A stretch of DNA of 64,000 bases, taken from positions 57,087 to 121,086 of the forward strand of contig JANRJC010000057.1 in assembly GCA_033764335.1 (NCBI GenBank), read 5' to 3'. Positions 18,388-28,279 of the stretch are shown here, one piece after another. Below the pieces are notes generated by a model. The model saw nothing but the letters and a program-made list of their open reading frames with translations, did not search any database and was not told the DNA's origin. The DNA is from JAGQVA01 sp033764335 (GTDB lineage Bacteria; Bacteroidota; Bacteroidia; J057). Position 1 is the first letter of the stretch; every line of letters starts with the position of its first letter. The translations under genes and the position numbers were made by a program.

Positions 18388-21384
18388 ATGCGGCTAAACT
18401 ACGTTTTGTGTTTTGTCTGGGGAATGATTGTACTGTTCCCCGGCAGAACTTTTGCCCAGACGCTGAATCCTTCTCGTGTGAGTACTGCACTGGAAATGGA
18501 TATACTGAATCGTCCGGATGACTTTCATTCAGTAAGCATTTTACTTAGCGATCATGTTGATGCTCATGCTTTACATCAGAATTTTCGGAAAAATCATACC
18601 CCTCTGAATCTCCGGGCTGAGCAAACCATTACCCTCCTCAAAGCCAAAGCGCGCCAGACTCAGCCGGCTTTGCTTGCTACGCTAAACGCCTCTTCGGATG
18701 TTGAACCCGGAAGTGTAGCCGCTTACTGGATTACGAATGTCATTTTTATAAATGCAAAATCCTCACTCATCGCAGAGCTAAGCAATCGCACGGATATCGA
18801 ATGGATAGACAAAAACTACGAACTGGAACTTGACAGCTACGAGGCCTCGCCTGCTCCGGCGCAATTTTCTTTTCCCGGTGGAAGAGAACCCGGGCTCACC
18901 GCCATCAATGCTCCCGCCATGTGGGCAATGGGATATACGGGTTATGGACGCACTGCCATGACCTACGATACAGGTGTGGATCCTGCCCATCCCGGTCTGA
19001 AAGATCGCTACCGGGGAAATTTTTTCCCGACAGACTGGTCATGGTATGACCTGAGCAGTCCGGGCAGCCCTCCGGCAGATTGTGATGACCATGGCTCCCA
19101 TACCACCGGTACAATGGTCGGAAGAAATCCTGCAACCAATGATACTTTCGGGGTGGCCATTAATGGGCTTTGGATGGGTTGCCCGGGCATCTGCGGAAGC
19201 TTAAATCAAAACACGGCAACCGCCAATTTTCAATGGGCAATCAACCCCGACGGGGACTCATCTACCGTTGCCGACATGCCGGATGTAATCAATAACTCCT
19301 GGTTTTTTAATAGCCTGTCCGGGCAGGCAGAATGTTTTAGCTTTTTTAGACCGCTGCTAAGCGGAATGGAAGCGGCCGGTATAGCGATTGTTTTTTCGGC
19401 AGGTAATAACGGCCCGGGCATCGCAACGATTACCCCACCCAAAAATATCAATACCGATACCGTGGACGTTTTTTCCGTCGCAAATGTCAACGCCGCCAAT
19501 CCCAATTTTAATGTAAATAACAGTTCCTCCCGTGGTCCGTCCATCTGCCTGGCTGACTCCGGAGGATCTCTGGAAATAAAACCGGAGGTTTCCGCGCCGG
19601 GTACTGCTGTGCGATCCAGCATCCGAAACGGTGGATATGCAAACCTTTCCGGTACTTCCATGGCGGCCCCGCACGTTTCAGGGGCGATTCTCTTGTTAAA
19701 AGAAGCCTTTCCTTACCTTTCGGGTACCGACCTTAAGCTGGCTTTGTACTATACTGCACAGGATTTAGGGCCTGCCGGAGAAGACAATGACTATGGAATG
19801 GGGCTTATTGATGTATTTGCCGCTTACAATTATCTGGTAGCAAAAGGAAATACGCCCGTTGATTTATCGCTTTATCCTAATGTAACGGTTTCCGATGCCG
19901 GGCTGAGTTCCGGTCTGCTTTGTGGACTTACCGGTGCACCTTCTGTGATGCTGGAAAATAAAGGAACACAGATTCTTACCTCGGCAGAACTTGACTTCAG
20001 CTATTCGGATGGAACTTCCGGAACCTATACCTGGACCGGAACCCTAATGCCGGGTCAGGCAACTCAGGTATCTTTTCCTACTCAGACTTTTTCCGTGGGA
20101 TTAGTGGAGATGGAGGTAAACATTTCAAAGTTGAATGGAGCAGAGGACTATTATTTTTACGACAATAAAGTAACCGGGAGTTTTGTGGCTGTGGAAGAGT
20201 TATTGCCCGCTACGACCGATGCTAATGTTTGTATTGGAGCCTCGGGCTTACTTACCGCAGCAATTTCCGATACACTTTCCACCATTGTATGGTATGATGC
20301 ACCTACCGGAGGAAATGTAGTCGGTGAAGGCCCTCTATTCCTTTCACCCACCGTTACTGGAAATACTACTTATTATGTGGGAACCGTGTCAACAACTACC
20401 CTCGGGCCGAAAGATAATACCTACGCTCCGGGTATATTTTTCCAGTCCGATCAGGTTTATCTTGAATTCGACGCTACCCTCCCTTTTACGCTGAAATCGG
20501 TGGTGATTTATGCAAACTCGAATAATCTGCGGATGATCGAACTCACCGATAAAAATGGAGTTCAACTAGCGAAACTCAACGTGTTTGCCTCCATAGGGCC
20601 AAACATAATCCCACTCAATTTTCAAGTTCCCGCAGGGAAAGGACACCGACTCAAGCTTGCCTCGGGAAGCCCTTCGGATCTTTTTGTAAATATCAGCAGC
20701 GCCGGATATCCTTTTAATTTTAAAGGGTTGATCACGATTAATACGGCGAGTAATCCCCTTACTTATCCCTATTTTTACAACTGGGAAATCGAAATCGCCA
20801 ATCCTTGCCCTCGCGTTCCGGCAGAGATTCTTACTTCTTCCGGCAATGTAATTGCAGATTTTACGGCAGATCAGACGCTCGTTGACCTCGCGCAGAATGC
20901 TACGGTCGAATTTACGGATATGAGCACGGGTGCTACCGCATGGTCGTGGGATTTTGGCGATGGAAATACTAGTACTGATCAAAATCCTTCAAATCAGTAT
21001 TATTTCGCAGGGACTTATACGGTCTCCCTCCTCACATCTGGTGCGGATTCCTGTCAGGCTTCAGCCATCCAGGAGATTGTTGTAGAGGGTACTTATCCCT
21101 ACAATGTAAGCATTGATGACCGACTCGCGGACATCGGCCAGGTAATCATCTTCCCTAACCCCGGTTCAGGGCAATATTTTATTGATCTGGATCTCAAAGC
21201 ATCTACAAAGATCGCGGTTGAAGTATATGATGTTTTAGGGAAAAAATTGGTTTCCTTCCCGGAAAAAGAATATTTGAAAGACCGTATCCCGCTGAATATG
21301 CGCTCATTTGACAATGGAGTTTATTATGTGGTTTTTTATCTGGAAGCACAAACGGTTTTGCGAAAACTGATGAAAAATCCTTAA
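18388..21384 (+). CDS. Secreted subtilisin-like (S8) protease, array copy 2
   Basis: 998 residues, same plan as copy 1. Signal peptide ends ...GRTFAQ. Propeptide-like region ends with AYWITNVIF. Catalytic residues: Asp194 (TYDTGVD), His235 (DHGSHTTG), oxyanion Asn in SAGNNGPG, Ser424 (GTSMAAPHVSG). Then CARDB-like, Ig-like CHU_C-associated, the extra beta module, PKD (FGDGNT near 857) and a T9SS sorting domain (FPNPGSG near 922). Its CARDB region shares the stretch DGTSGTYTW with copy 1, so these two may be the closest pair. It starts 17 bases after copy 1, consistent with one transcript. Confidence 0.93.
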   Translation: MRLNYVLCFVWGMIVLFPGRTFAQTLNPSRVSTALEMDILNRPDDFHSVSILLSDHVDAHALHQNFRKNHTPLNLRAEQTITLLKAKARQTQPALLATLNASSDVEPGSVAAYWITNVIFINAKSSLIAELSNRTDIEWIDKNYELELDSYEASPAPAQFSFPGGREPGLTAINAPAMWAMGYTGYGRTAMTYDTGVDPAHPGLKDRYRGNFFPTDWSWYDLSSPGSPPADCDDHGSHTTGTMVGRNPATNDTFGVAINGLWMGCPGICGSLNQNTATANFQWAINPDGDSSTVADMPDVINNSWFFNSLSGQAECFSFFRPLLSGMEAAGIAIVFSAGNNGPGIATITPPKNINTDTVDVFSVANVNAANPNFNVNNSSSRGPSICLADSGGSLEIKPEVSAPGTAVRSSIRNGGYANLSGTSMAAPHVSGAILLLKEAFPYLSGTDLKLALYYTAQDLGPAGEDNDYGMGLIDVFAAYNYLVAKGNTPVDLSLYPNVTVSDAGLSSGLLCGLTGAPSVMLENKGTQILTSAELDFSYSDGTSGTYTWTGTLMPGQATQVSFPTQTFSVGLVEMEVNISKLNGAEDYYFYDNKVTGSFVAVEELLPATTDANVCIGASGLLTAAISDTLSTIVWYDAPTGGNVVGEGPLFLSPTVTGNTTYYVGTVSTTTLGPKDNTYAPGIFFQSDQVYLEFDATLPFTLKSVVIYANSNNLRMIELTDKNGVQLAKLNVFASIGPNIIPLNFQVPAGKGHRLKLASGSPSDLFVNISSAGYPFNFKGLITINTASNPLTYPYFYNWEIEIANPCPRVPAEILTSSGNVIADFTADQTLVDLAQNATVEFTDMSTGATAWSWDFGDGNTSTDQNPSNQYYFAGTYTVSLLTSGADSCQASAIQEIVVEGTYPYNVSIDDRLADIGQVIIFPNPGSGQYFIDLDLKASTKIAVEVYDVLGKKLVSFPEKEYLKDRIPLNMRSFDNGVYYVVFYLEAQTVLRKLMKNP

Positions 21385-21390
21385 TAACCC

Positions 21391-23988
21391 ATGAAAAGCC
21401 GCCTGATTTTCATCTTTCTTTCAGGCCTTTTGCAGTTGGTTTCTGCACAGGGATTTTCTCCGGATTCGACCAGGATTGATTCGTATGTCCTGCGTCAAAT
21501 GGGGGAAAATCCCGATTTTTTTATCCGGGTATATATTTATCTGGAAGAACAGGTGGACATTCTTTCTTTGGAACAGAATTTTCGCAAACAACATACTTCG
21601 CTGGAAGTCAGAGGAAAAGAAGTAGTAACCCGCCTTCAGACAACCGCAAAACTTAGTCAAAAACCCATACTTAACTGGCTGCAAAACCGTACGGACTTGC
21701 AGCCTTTTTCGATACGCCCTTTTTGGATTGCAAATGTTGTTTTTCTTTCCGCGAAACCATCTTTGATAACAGCACTTAGCCACCGTCCGGACATACAATG
21801 GATCGGCTACGATGTTCCGGCAGAGCCGGATGAAACCTACGGAGAGTTGGAGGCTGCAGCCTCGCCCAACGGCCATGAGGCGGGACTTTCTGCCATCAAT
21901 GCTCCCGCCCTTTGGGCGATGGGCTACAGCGGCTACGGCCGCTCGGTATTCAGTATTGATACCGGGGTGGATCCCACCCATCCTGCGCTTGCGCAAAGAT
22001 TTCGAGGAAACTATGTACCGGCTGCACAAGCCTGGTTTGACGATAGTACCCATACTTCTCATCCTTTTGTATGTGTCAATGATTTTGGTGTAAGACAGGA
22101 TCACGGCACGCATACAACGGGTATCATCGTAGGGTTTGATCCCAATACCCACGACACTATCGGTGTGGCACCTCAGGGCCTGTGGATGGGCGCGCCCGCC
22201 ATCTGCGATCTTTATAGCAGTGATAATATCGCCGCCTTTCAGTGGGCACTTGATCCCGACGGCAACCCCGCAACAACTGCCGATATGCCCGACGTAATCA
22301 ATAATTCCTGGCGCACAATAGATATAGGAGATGCCTGTAATCATCCCGCTTACACCCAAAGCCTGAATGCGTTGGAAGCAGCGGGCATTGCCGTGGTATT
22401 TTCTGCCGGAAATGAGGGGCCTTCGGCAGGTTCGATTTCTCCGCCCAAAGGCATAAATACGGGCCTGGTAAATACTTTTGCCGTGGGTTCGATCAATGGA
22501 AATCTCGCGACTTTTCCTATTTCCAGCTTTTCCGGCCGCGGCCCTTCTGTCTGTCCGGGGTTGGAATCCCTACTCATAAAACCGGAGGTTGTCGCACCGG
22601 GGGTTCAGGTTCGGTCTTCGATACTTAATGGAAAATACGGTACCAAATCCGGGACATCCATGGCCGCACCTCATGTTTCCGGGGCCATACTTTTACTGAA
22701 AGAGGCTTTTCCTTATCTGACAGGGGAAGAGATCAAACTGGCACTTTATTTTACCTGTACCGACCTTGGAGCGCCAGGAGAGGACAATTCCTACGGCATG
22801 GGCCTGATCAACTTGTCTGCCGCCTGGCAGTTTTTGGTTGCCGCCGGAAATGTGCCGGTCATACCCTCCGATACTAATAATGTAGCCGTAGTTTCGGTCG
22901 AAAACATCCCACAGATAAGTTGTGATTCGCTTATTTCTCCGATAATACACTGGCAAAACCTCGGCGAAAATCCGGTTTTCTCCGCTGTATTAGATTATAC
23001 TTTCAGCAATGGTCTTTCCGGATCAATGCTTCTAAACGACAGCCTGTTTCAGGACAGTGCGGCTTCCGTTTTTCTGCCTGCATTTACGTTTTCACCCGGA
23101 CTATATACGCTGGAGGTAAACCTGCGAAATCCCAACGGAGAAAATGACTACCGGCATCTGGACAATTACAAACGGATTTCTTTTTCCATTTCACCGCCAC
23201 CGCCCGTTATTGCCGTTGATACCGTGTGTATGTTTTCCGAAGGAATGCTCACGGCAATGTCTCCGATGCCGGGTACAGTAATCCGCTGGTATGACAGCCT
23301 GACTAATGGAAATCTGCTGGCAGAGGGAAATTTTTTTATTACGCCCACCTTATCATCGGATCAGGTTTATTACGTTACCGCAGAATGGCCGTCTGATGAG
23401 GAGAATCAATGTCCTCGTAAAACGGTTGAGGTCAATGTGGCTCCAGACAGTATGCAGGCGAGTTTTGTGGCGGATTTTTACCAGGTTTTCCTGCCGGATT
23501 CGGCAACGGTTACTTTTACTGATCAGAGTAGTGGTGCATTAGCTTGGAATTGGAGGTTTGGAGATGGAGAATTTAGCACACTTCAAAATCCTGTACATAC
23601 TTATACTATGGCGGGGGTTTATCGGGTGATTCTTTCTGCTGAGGGGCAGGACGGGTGTACCGATGTTTTTCAGGATACGGTGGTAGTTTTGGAAAAAAAT
23701 GTTTCAACGGAAATTTCGGAATCAGAGGAGGGTTTTGACGGTCATATCCATATTTATCCCAACCCTTCTTCCGGAATTGTTTTTGTAAACGTTTTTCTTC
23801 CCGAAAACCAACCGTCTAATCTGGTTATATATGACGTAAATGGCAGAGAAATTTTTATTCAAAAAGACATACATTGGCGCATTGAAACGCTTGAATTTGA
23901 TTTTACGGGACATGCTCCCGGTATATATTATCTGACTTTCCGCACAACCAACGGCACATTAAGTAAAAAAATCATCATTTCCCCCTAA
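21391..23988 (+). CDS. Secreted subtilisin-like (S8) protease, array copy 3 (short form)
   Basis: 865 residues. Signal peptide ends ...LVSAQ. Catalytic residues: Asp190 (SIDTGVD), His238 (DHGTHTTG), oxyanion Asn in SAGNEGPS, Ser423 (GTSMAAPHVSG). CARDB-like and Ig-like domains follow, but the roughly 130-residue beta-rich module present in copies 1, 2 and 4 is absent: the chain passes from YYVTAEWPS almost directly to NQCPRKTVEV and the PKD domain (FGDGEF near 724). It ends in a T9SS sorting domain (YPNPSSG near 789). It starts 6 bases after copy 2. The missing block is a clean domain-sized deletion or, equally, the ancestral state. Confidence 0.93.
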   Translation: MKSRLIFIFLSGLLQLVSAQGFSPDSTRIDSYVLRQMGENPDFFIRVYIYLEEQVDILSLEQNFRKQHTSLEVRGKEVVTRLQTTAKLSQKPILNWLQNRTDLQPFSIRPFWIANVVFLSAKPSLITALSHRPDIQWIGYDVPAEPDETYGELEAAASPNGHEAGLSAINAPALWAMGYSGYGRSVFSIDTGVDPTHPALAQRFRGNYVPAAQAWFDDSTHTSHPFVCVNDFGVRQDHGTHTTGIIVGFDPNTHDTIGVAPQGLWMGAPAICDLYSSDNIAAFQWALDPDGNPATTADMPDVINNSWRTIDIGDACNHPAYTQSLNALEAAGIAVVFSAGNEGPSAGSISPPKGINTGLVNTFAVGSINGNLATFPISSFSGRGPSVCPGLESLLIKPEVVAPGVQVRSSILNGKYGTKSGTSMAAPHVSGAILLLKEAFPYLTGEEIKLALYFTCTDLGAPGEDNSYGMGLINLSAAWQFLVAAGNVPVIPSDTNNVAVVSVENIPQISCDSLISPIIHWQNLGENPVFSAVLDYTFSNGLSGSMLLNDSLFQDSAASVFLPAFTFSPGLYTLEVNLRNPNGENDYRHLDNYKRISFSISPPPPVIAVDTVCMFSEGMLTAMSPMPGTVIRWYDSLTNGNLLAEGNFFITPTLSSDQVYYVTAEWPSDEENQCPRKTVEVNVAPDSMQASFVADFYQVFLPDSATVTFTDQSSGALAWNWRFGDGEFSTLQNPVHTYTMAGVYRVILSAEGQDGCTDVFQDTVVVLEKNVSTEISESEEGFDGHIHIYPNPSSGIVFVNVFLPENQPSNLVIYDVNGREIFIQKDIHWRIETLEFDFTGHAPGIYYLTFRTTNGTLSKKIIISP

Positions 23989-24003
23989 TTCACACAAACT
24001 CTT

Positions 24004-26979
24004 ATGAACAAACGAGTCGGTATTATCATTTTTCTTCTGATTTTTGGCGGGAGGTTTTACGCACAGACCACCCCAGATTATACCAAAACCAGCGATCTCC
24101 TGCTGGAGAAAATGGATGAATCGCCGGAGGGTTACCTCCGGTTTAGTATCCGGCTCGCAGACCGCGCCGATATTCGGTCGCTGGACGCCAACTTCCGGAA
24201 AAAGAATACTCCGCTGGGACAAAGAGCGCGTACCGTAATTTCCACCTTAAAAACCTACGCAGTTGCGACCCAGGGTGATCTTCGCGATTTTCTGGAACAA
24301 TCACCCGATGTATTACCCGGATCTATAAAGAGTTACTGGATTACGAATATCCTTTACGTAACCGCAAAACCATCTCTGATTGTGGAACTAAGCCATCGTA
24401 TGGATGTGGATTGGCTGGAGTTTGATTATCCGATTGCGCTGGTGGAACCCGATTCACGGGTTACGCTTTCCGGCTCCGGAGTTACGGAATCCGTGGGGGG
24501 AGTTGAACCCGGGCTTCAAGCCATCAATGCACCGGCAATGTGGGCATTGGGTTATACCGGTTATGGCCGGAAAACACTTACCGTTGATACCGGAGCCGAT
24601 CCTACCCATCCGGCAATTGCCGGGCGTTATTGGGGAAATTTTGTACCCAAAAACCTCGCCTGGTTTGACCCCAATACGGGTAGCGAAGATCCTTTTGACT
24701 GTGATTCTCACGGCTCGCATGTCACCGGGACGATGCTCGGTCTGGATCCTGCGACCCACGACACCATCGGTGTCGCTCCGGAAGCCGTATGGATGGCCTC
24801 TGCTGCGATCTGCGACAACGGCAGCGAAGACAATCTTTCGGTTATGCAATGGGCGATTGATCCGGATGGGGATTCTACAACGACATGGGACATGCCCGAT
24901 GCGATGAACTGTTCGTGGTGGGCACCCGATATTCACCCGGAATGTAACAGCGACTACGTAGAAGTCCTCAATGCCTTGGAAGCAGCGGGCATAGCGGTAG
25001 TGTTTGCCGCCGGAAATTTCGGTCCAGCCCCTTCTAGCGTGACCATTCCACAGGATATTAGCACCGACCTGGTAAATACTTTTTCGGTAGGGGCCGTCAA
25101 TGGTAATGTGCCCACTACGCCTATCGTGGGATTTTCTGCGCGCGGCCCGTCCAACTGTGGTACGGCCGGTTCGCTGTTGATAAAACCGGAAGTTGCTGCG
25201 CCGGGTCTTGATGTGCGTTCAAGTATATTAGGAGGAGGTTACGGTTTGTTTTCAGGCACCTCCATGGCTTCGCCTCATGCAGCCGGAGCCATTTTACTGC
25301 TCAAACAGGCATTCCCCTACCTCAGTGGTACAGACCTTAAACTGGCTTTGTATTTCAGCGCCATTGATATGGGTGAACCGGGAGAAGACAATAGTTATGG
25401 GATGGGGTTAATTGATGTATATGCGGCCTACAACTATCTTATTACCCTGGGAAATACGCCCGTTTCTCCTAATGCCAGCTTTGATGTCGCCGCTCAGATG
25501 CTTGTAAACCTCGATACTTTTTTCTGTGGTGCTACAACGGTTTCCCCACTTGTATTGGTAAAAAATGAAGGGGATTCTGTCGTTAATACTATGAAGATTG
25601 TTTTGAGTTATTTTGCAGGTCAGCAGGATACAATCCTATGGAGCGGGGTGATTCCGCCCGGAACACTTCAACTCATCGCACTGCCCTCTCAACTACTTCC
25701 GGGAGGGGATTACAATTTTTCGCTGGAACTAATCCTTCCCAACGGAAATGAAGATGTGCGTTTTCTCGACAATCGCCTGCTACGAAATGTAACCGTTACA
25801 GCCGATCCGGCAATTGCGCCTGTAAGCACGAGTGTCTGTAAAAATGCCAATGCTTATATAATCGTTGCTTCTCAGAATCCCTGGCAAACATTCTGGTATA
25901 ATGAAATAAGCGGAGGTGCGCCCTTTTTCGAAGGGAATTCCTATCTCACCCCCACACTCGACACAAGCCGGGTCTATTATGTCGGAAATGGTTTACAAGG
26001 TTCACTCGGGTTGCCGGACAGTCTGGGTGAAAATGGCTTTTATGATACAAACAATGTAGGTTATATGACCTTTGATTGTTCGGAGGACATTATTCTAAAA
26101 TCCGTGAAAGTTTATTCGAATAATGTGGGTGTCAGGCTTTTTCAGGTTACTGACGCAGGAGGAAATTTAATAGAGGGGAAAATAGTTCAGATGCTGGATG
26201 GAGAACATAATATCGAGTTAGGCTTTGAAATACCGGCGGGTAATGGTTATAAACTACATTACCTGGGGTTATGGGGAATGTATCGCCAGTCTGCGGGTGC
26301 TACGTATCCGTACAACCTCGATGGACTTGTTACGATTACGGGTTCAGAAGGAGGCGATTCAGCGTATGCTTATTTTTATGACTGGCAGATACAGGTCAAT
26401 GGGTCATGCCCGCGTACTCCTATAACAGTATCTACTATACAGGGCACAATGAACGCTGCCTTTGCCGCTACGCCCGGATTGGTACAACTCCCGAACCAGA
26501 CCGGTGATGTTCAGTTTACCGATTTAAGTGCTAATGCACTTACGTGGAAATGGAATTTTGGCGACGGAGGTACAAGCACCTTACAAAATCCCCAACACAC
26601 CTATTCATTAGTAGGAGAATACCCGGTAAGCCTGACCGCAAGCGGTGCTGATGGTTGTACAGATACCTTTATAGATACCGTGATTGTAAAGGGATGGAAT
26701 ACTTCTATTGAGGATTTTGAGGCGGGAAATGAGGGCTTAACCATTTATCCAAATCCTTCCGGTGGTATTTTAAATCTAAAATTTGACTTCGACAAACCGG
26801 AAGAGGTTGAAATATATACCACGGATATGATGGGTAAAATAGTACAATATACTGGCAAGAAAGTCGTTTACACAGACAATATACTCATGGATGTCTCGGG
26901 AATTAGTGCGGGAGTTTACCTTCTTCACGTAAAAAAAAGGAGTACAACCCTGAGCCGGAAACTTTTGAAAGTTGATTGA
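24004..26979 (+). CDS. Secreted subtilisin-like (S8) protease, array copy 4
   Basis: 991 residues. Signal peptide ends ...GRFYAQ. Propeptide-like region ends SYWITNILYV...LSHRMDVDWLE. Catalytic residues: Asp195 (TVDTGAD), His236 (SHGSHVTG), oxyanion Asn in AAGNFGPA, Ser420 (GTSMASPHAAG). CARDB-like domain, Ig-like domain, extra beta module with a longer linker (SLGLPDSLGENGFYDTN), PKD (FGDGGT near 853) and T9SS sorting domain (YPNPSGG near 915). It starts 15 bases after copy 3 and ends the array. No clear intrinsic terminator is visible in the 112 bases before the next gene. Confidence 0.93.
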   Translation: MNKRVGIIIFLLIFGGRFYAQTTPDYTKTSDLLLEKMDESPEGYLRFSIRLADRADIRSLDANFRKKNTPLGQRARTVISTLKTYAVATQGDLRDFLEQSPDVLPGSIKSYWITNILYVTAKPSLIVELSHRMDVDWLEFDYPIALVEPDSRVTLSGSGVTESVGGVEPGLQAINAPAMWALGYTGYGRKTLTVDTGADPTHPAIAGRYWGNFVPKNLAWFDPNTGSEDPFDCDSHGSHVTGTMLGLDPATHDTIGVAPEAVWMASAAICDNGSEDNLSVMQWAIDPDGDSTTTWDMPDAMNCSWWAPDIHPECNSDYVEVLNALEAAGIAVVFAAGNFGPAPSSVTIPQDISTDLVNTFSVGAVNGNVPTTPIVGFSARGPSNCGTAGSLLIKPEVAAPGLDVRSSILGGGYGLFSGTSMASPHAAGAILLLKQAFPYLSGTDLKLALYFSAIDMGEPGEDNSYGMGLIDVYAAYNYLITLGNTPVSPNASFDVAAQMLVNLDTFFCGATTVSPLVLVKNEGDSVVNTMKIVLSYFAGQQDTILWSGVIPPGTLQLIALPSQLLPGGDYNFSLELILPNGNEDVRFLDNRLLRNVTVTADPAIAPVSTSVCKNANAYIIVASQNPWQTFWYNEISGGAPFFEGNSYLTPTLDTSRVYYVGNGLQGSLGLPDSLGENGFYDTNNVGYMTFDCSEDIILKSVKVYSNNVGVRLFQVTDAGGNLIEGKIVQMLDGEHNIELGFEIPAGNGYKLHYLGLWGMYRQSAGATYPYNLDGLVTITGSEGGDSAYAYFYDWQIQVNGSCPRTPITVSTIQGTMNAAFAATPGLVQLPNQTGDVQFTDLSANALTWKWNFGDGGTSTLQNPQHTYSLVGEYPVSLTASGADGCTDTFIDTVIVKGWNTSIEDFEAGNEGLTIYPNPSGGILNLKFDFDKPEEVEIYTTDMMGKIVQYTGKKVVYTDNILMDVSGISAGVYLLHVKKRSTTLSRKLLKVD

Positions 26980-27091
26980 AGAAGATAAAATTTGTTTGTA
27001 ACGAGGCAGTGATTGTAATATTTTCCGGATTACTGTCCTTAATAATTCTTCGCAGTTGTGCTAATTTGTGCCATCTGGTACAACACCCTCT

Positions 27092-28279
27092 ATGCGTCAA
27101 AAATATAAAATAGGAATTATAGATGCCGAATACGGTGGCGTTGAGTCACGGGGGTATAAATTGCTTACGGCCCAACTTGCCTCTAATGCACCCGAAAACT
27201 TTCAGTTTGTGGTCTATCAGGACAATATTTCCGGAAAAAATGAACGGCTCCAAAATCAGCCAAATGCAAAAACCATCGTTCTTCCGCTAAAAAATAAGGG
27301 AATAATCGGACGTTTGTTTTTCAACTTTCTGGCTATCGGACACGCGATGTTTGCGTCAAATGCTGTGATTATACTGGGGGTTGGATGCGGTATTTTTCTC
27401 CCCTTTGTGAGATTTTTTTCCCGCCTAAAAATTATTGTAAACATTGATAGCCTCCAGTGGAATGATCAGGTAAAAGGAGAGCCTTCCCAAATAATCTGGA
27501 AAGCGGCGGAACGGCTGGCGGTAAAATCATCCCACAAGGTTATCTGTGGAACTAACCAGCTACACGATTACCTGAAAAGTGAATACAAAGCCGAAGGCGA
27601 AGTTATCAGCTACGGCAGTGATTATGCGACATCTGAAGTAGCCACTCCGGAGCATTCTGCTATTGTATCTAAAATTCTTTCTTCCGGGCAGAAATTTGTC
27701 CTCTGTCGAACTCGCATTACTCCTTTCAGTCGGGTAGAGGGAATTCTGAATACATTCAGTCGTTATCCCCGATATGCACTGGTCATTGTCGGAAACTGGC
27801 TGGAAACTCCCTACAGCCGAGGGCTGTATGAGCAATATCACCGCTACGGCAATATTCATCTGCTTGACTATTCGCCCTCAGAATATACAACCCTGATAGC
27901 GCGGGCAAGCATTTTTTTGTATAATTTTTCTTTCGGAGGAACTTATATTTCCCTTCTTGAGGCTATGCACAGCCGCGTACCGGTTATAGCCTTCGAATCT
28001 CCCGAGAATCGGGAAATAACCAGTAACAAGGCTTTCTACTTCTCGCACTCAGCAGATTTGATATATATCCTGCATTCGACCCGGCCTTCTATGCTGCAAA
28101 TCACTGCCGATAATATGGCCCTAATCGCCCGGCAAAATCATCGCTGGTCAACAATAACGGAAAAATATTTTAATCTGATAACCGAACTGGCTTCCCGCCG
28201 CACGACCCCAGTCAAGGTCGCAAATACCATGGTGGCTAGGGAGCAAAGCATTTATGCGAATAAATCTAATGGTCAGTAA
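27092..28279 (+). CDS. Glycosyltransferase, DUF1972-type (GT4-like)
   Basis: 395 residues from the ATG at 27092; a GTG 8 codons earlier is less likely. The N-terminus KIGIIDAEYGGVESRGYKLL is typical of DUF1972/GT4 rhamnosyltransferase-like enzymes (x-G-G-V/I-E donor loop). The C-terminal Rossmann half carries FGGTYISLLEAMHSRVPVIAF, the usual GT4 sugar-nucleotide site, where EAM supplies the conserved Glu. It probably adds a sugar to a surface polysaccharide or lipid; the donor is not predictable. Its 3' end overlaps the convergent UbiA-family gene by 7 bases. Confidence 0.8.
   Translation: MRQKYKIGIIDAEYGGVESRGYKLLTAQLASNAPENFQFVVYQDNISGKNERLQNQPNAKTIVLPLKNKGIIGRLFFNFLAIGHAMFASNAVIILGVGCGIFLPFVRFFSRLKIIVNIDSLQWNDQVKGEPSQIIWKAAERLAVKSSHKVICGTNQLHDYLKSEYKAEGEVISYGSDYATSEVATPEHSAIVSKILSSGQKFVLCRTRITPFSRVEGILNTFSRYPRYALVIVGNWLETPYSRGLYEQYHRYGNIHLLDYSPSEYTTLIARASIFLYNFSFGGTYISLLEAMHSRVPVIAFESPENREITSNKAFYFSHSADLIYILHSTRPSMLQITADNMALIARQNHRWSTITEKYFNLITELASRRTTPVKVANTMVAREQSIYANKSNGQ

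Noticed and set aside
21421..22359. A 312-codon open frame on the minus strand opposite subtilase copy 3
   Set aside because: Low-complexity Ile/Gly/Cys-rich translation typical of an antisense shadow; the protease frame has all catalytic motifs.
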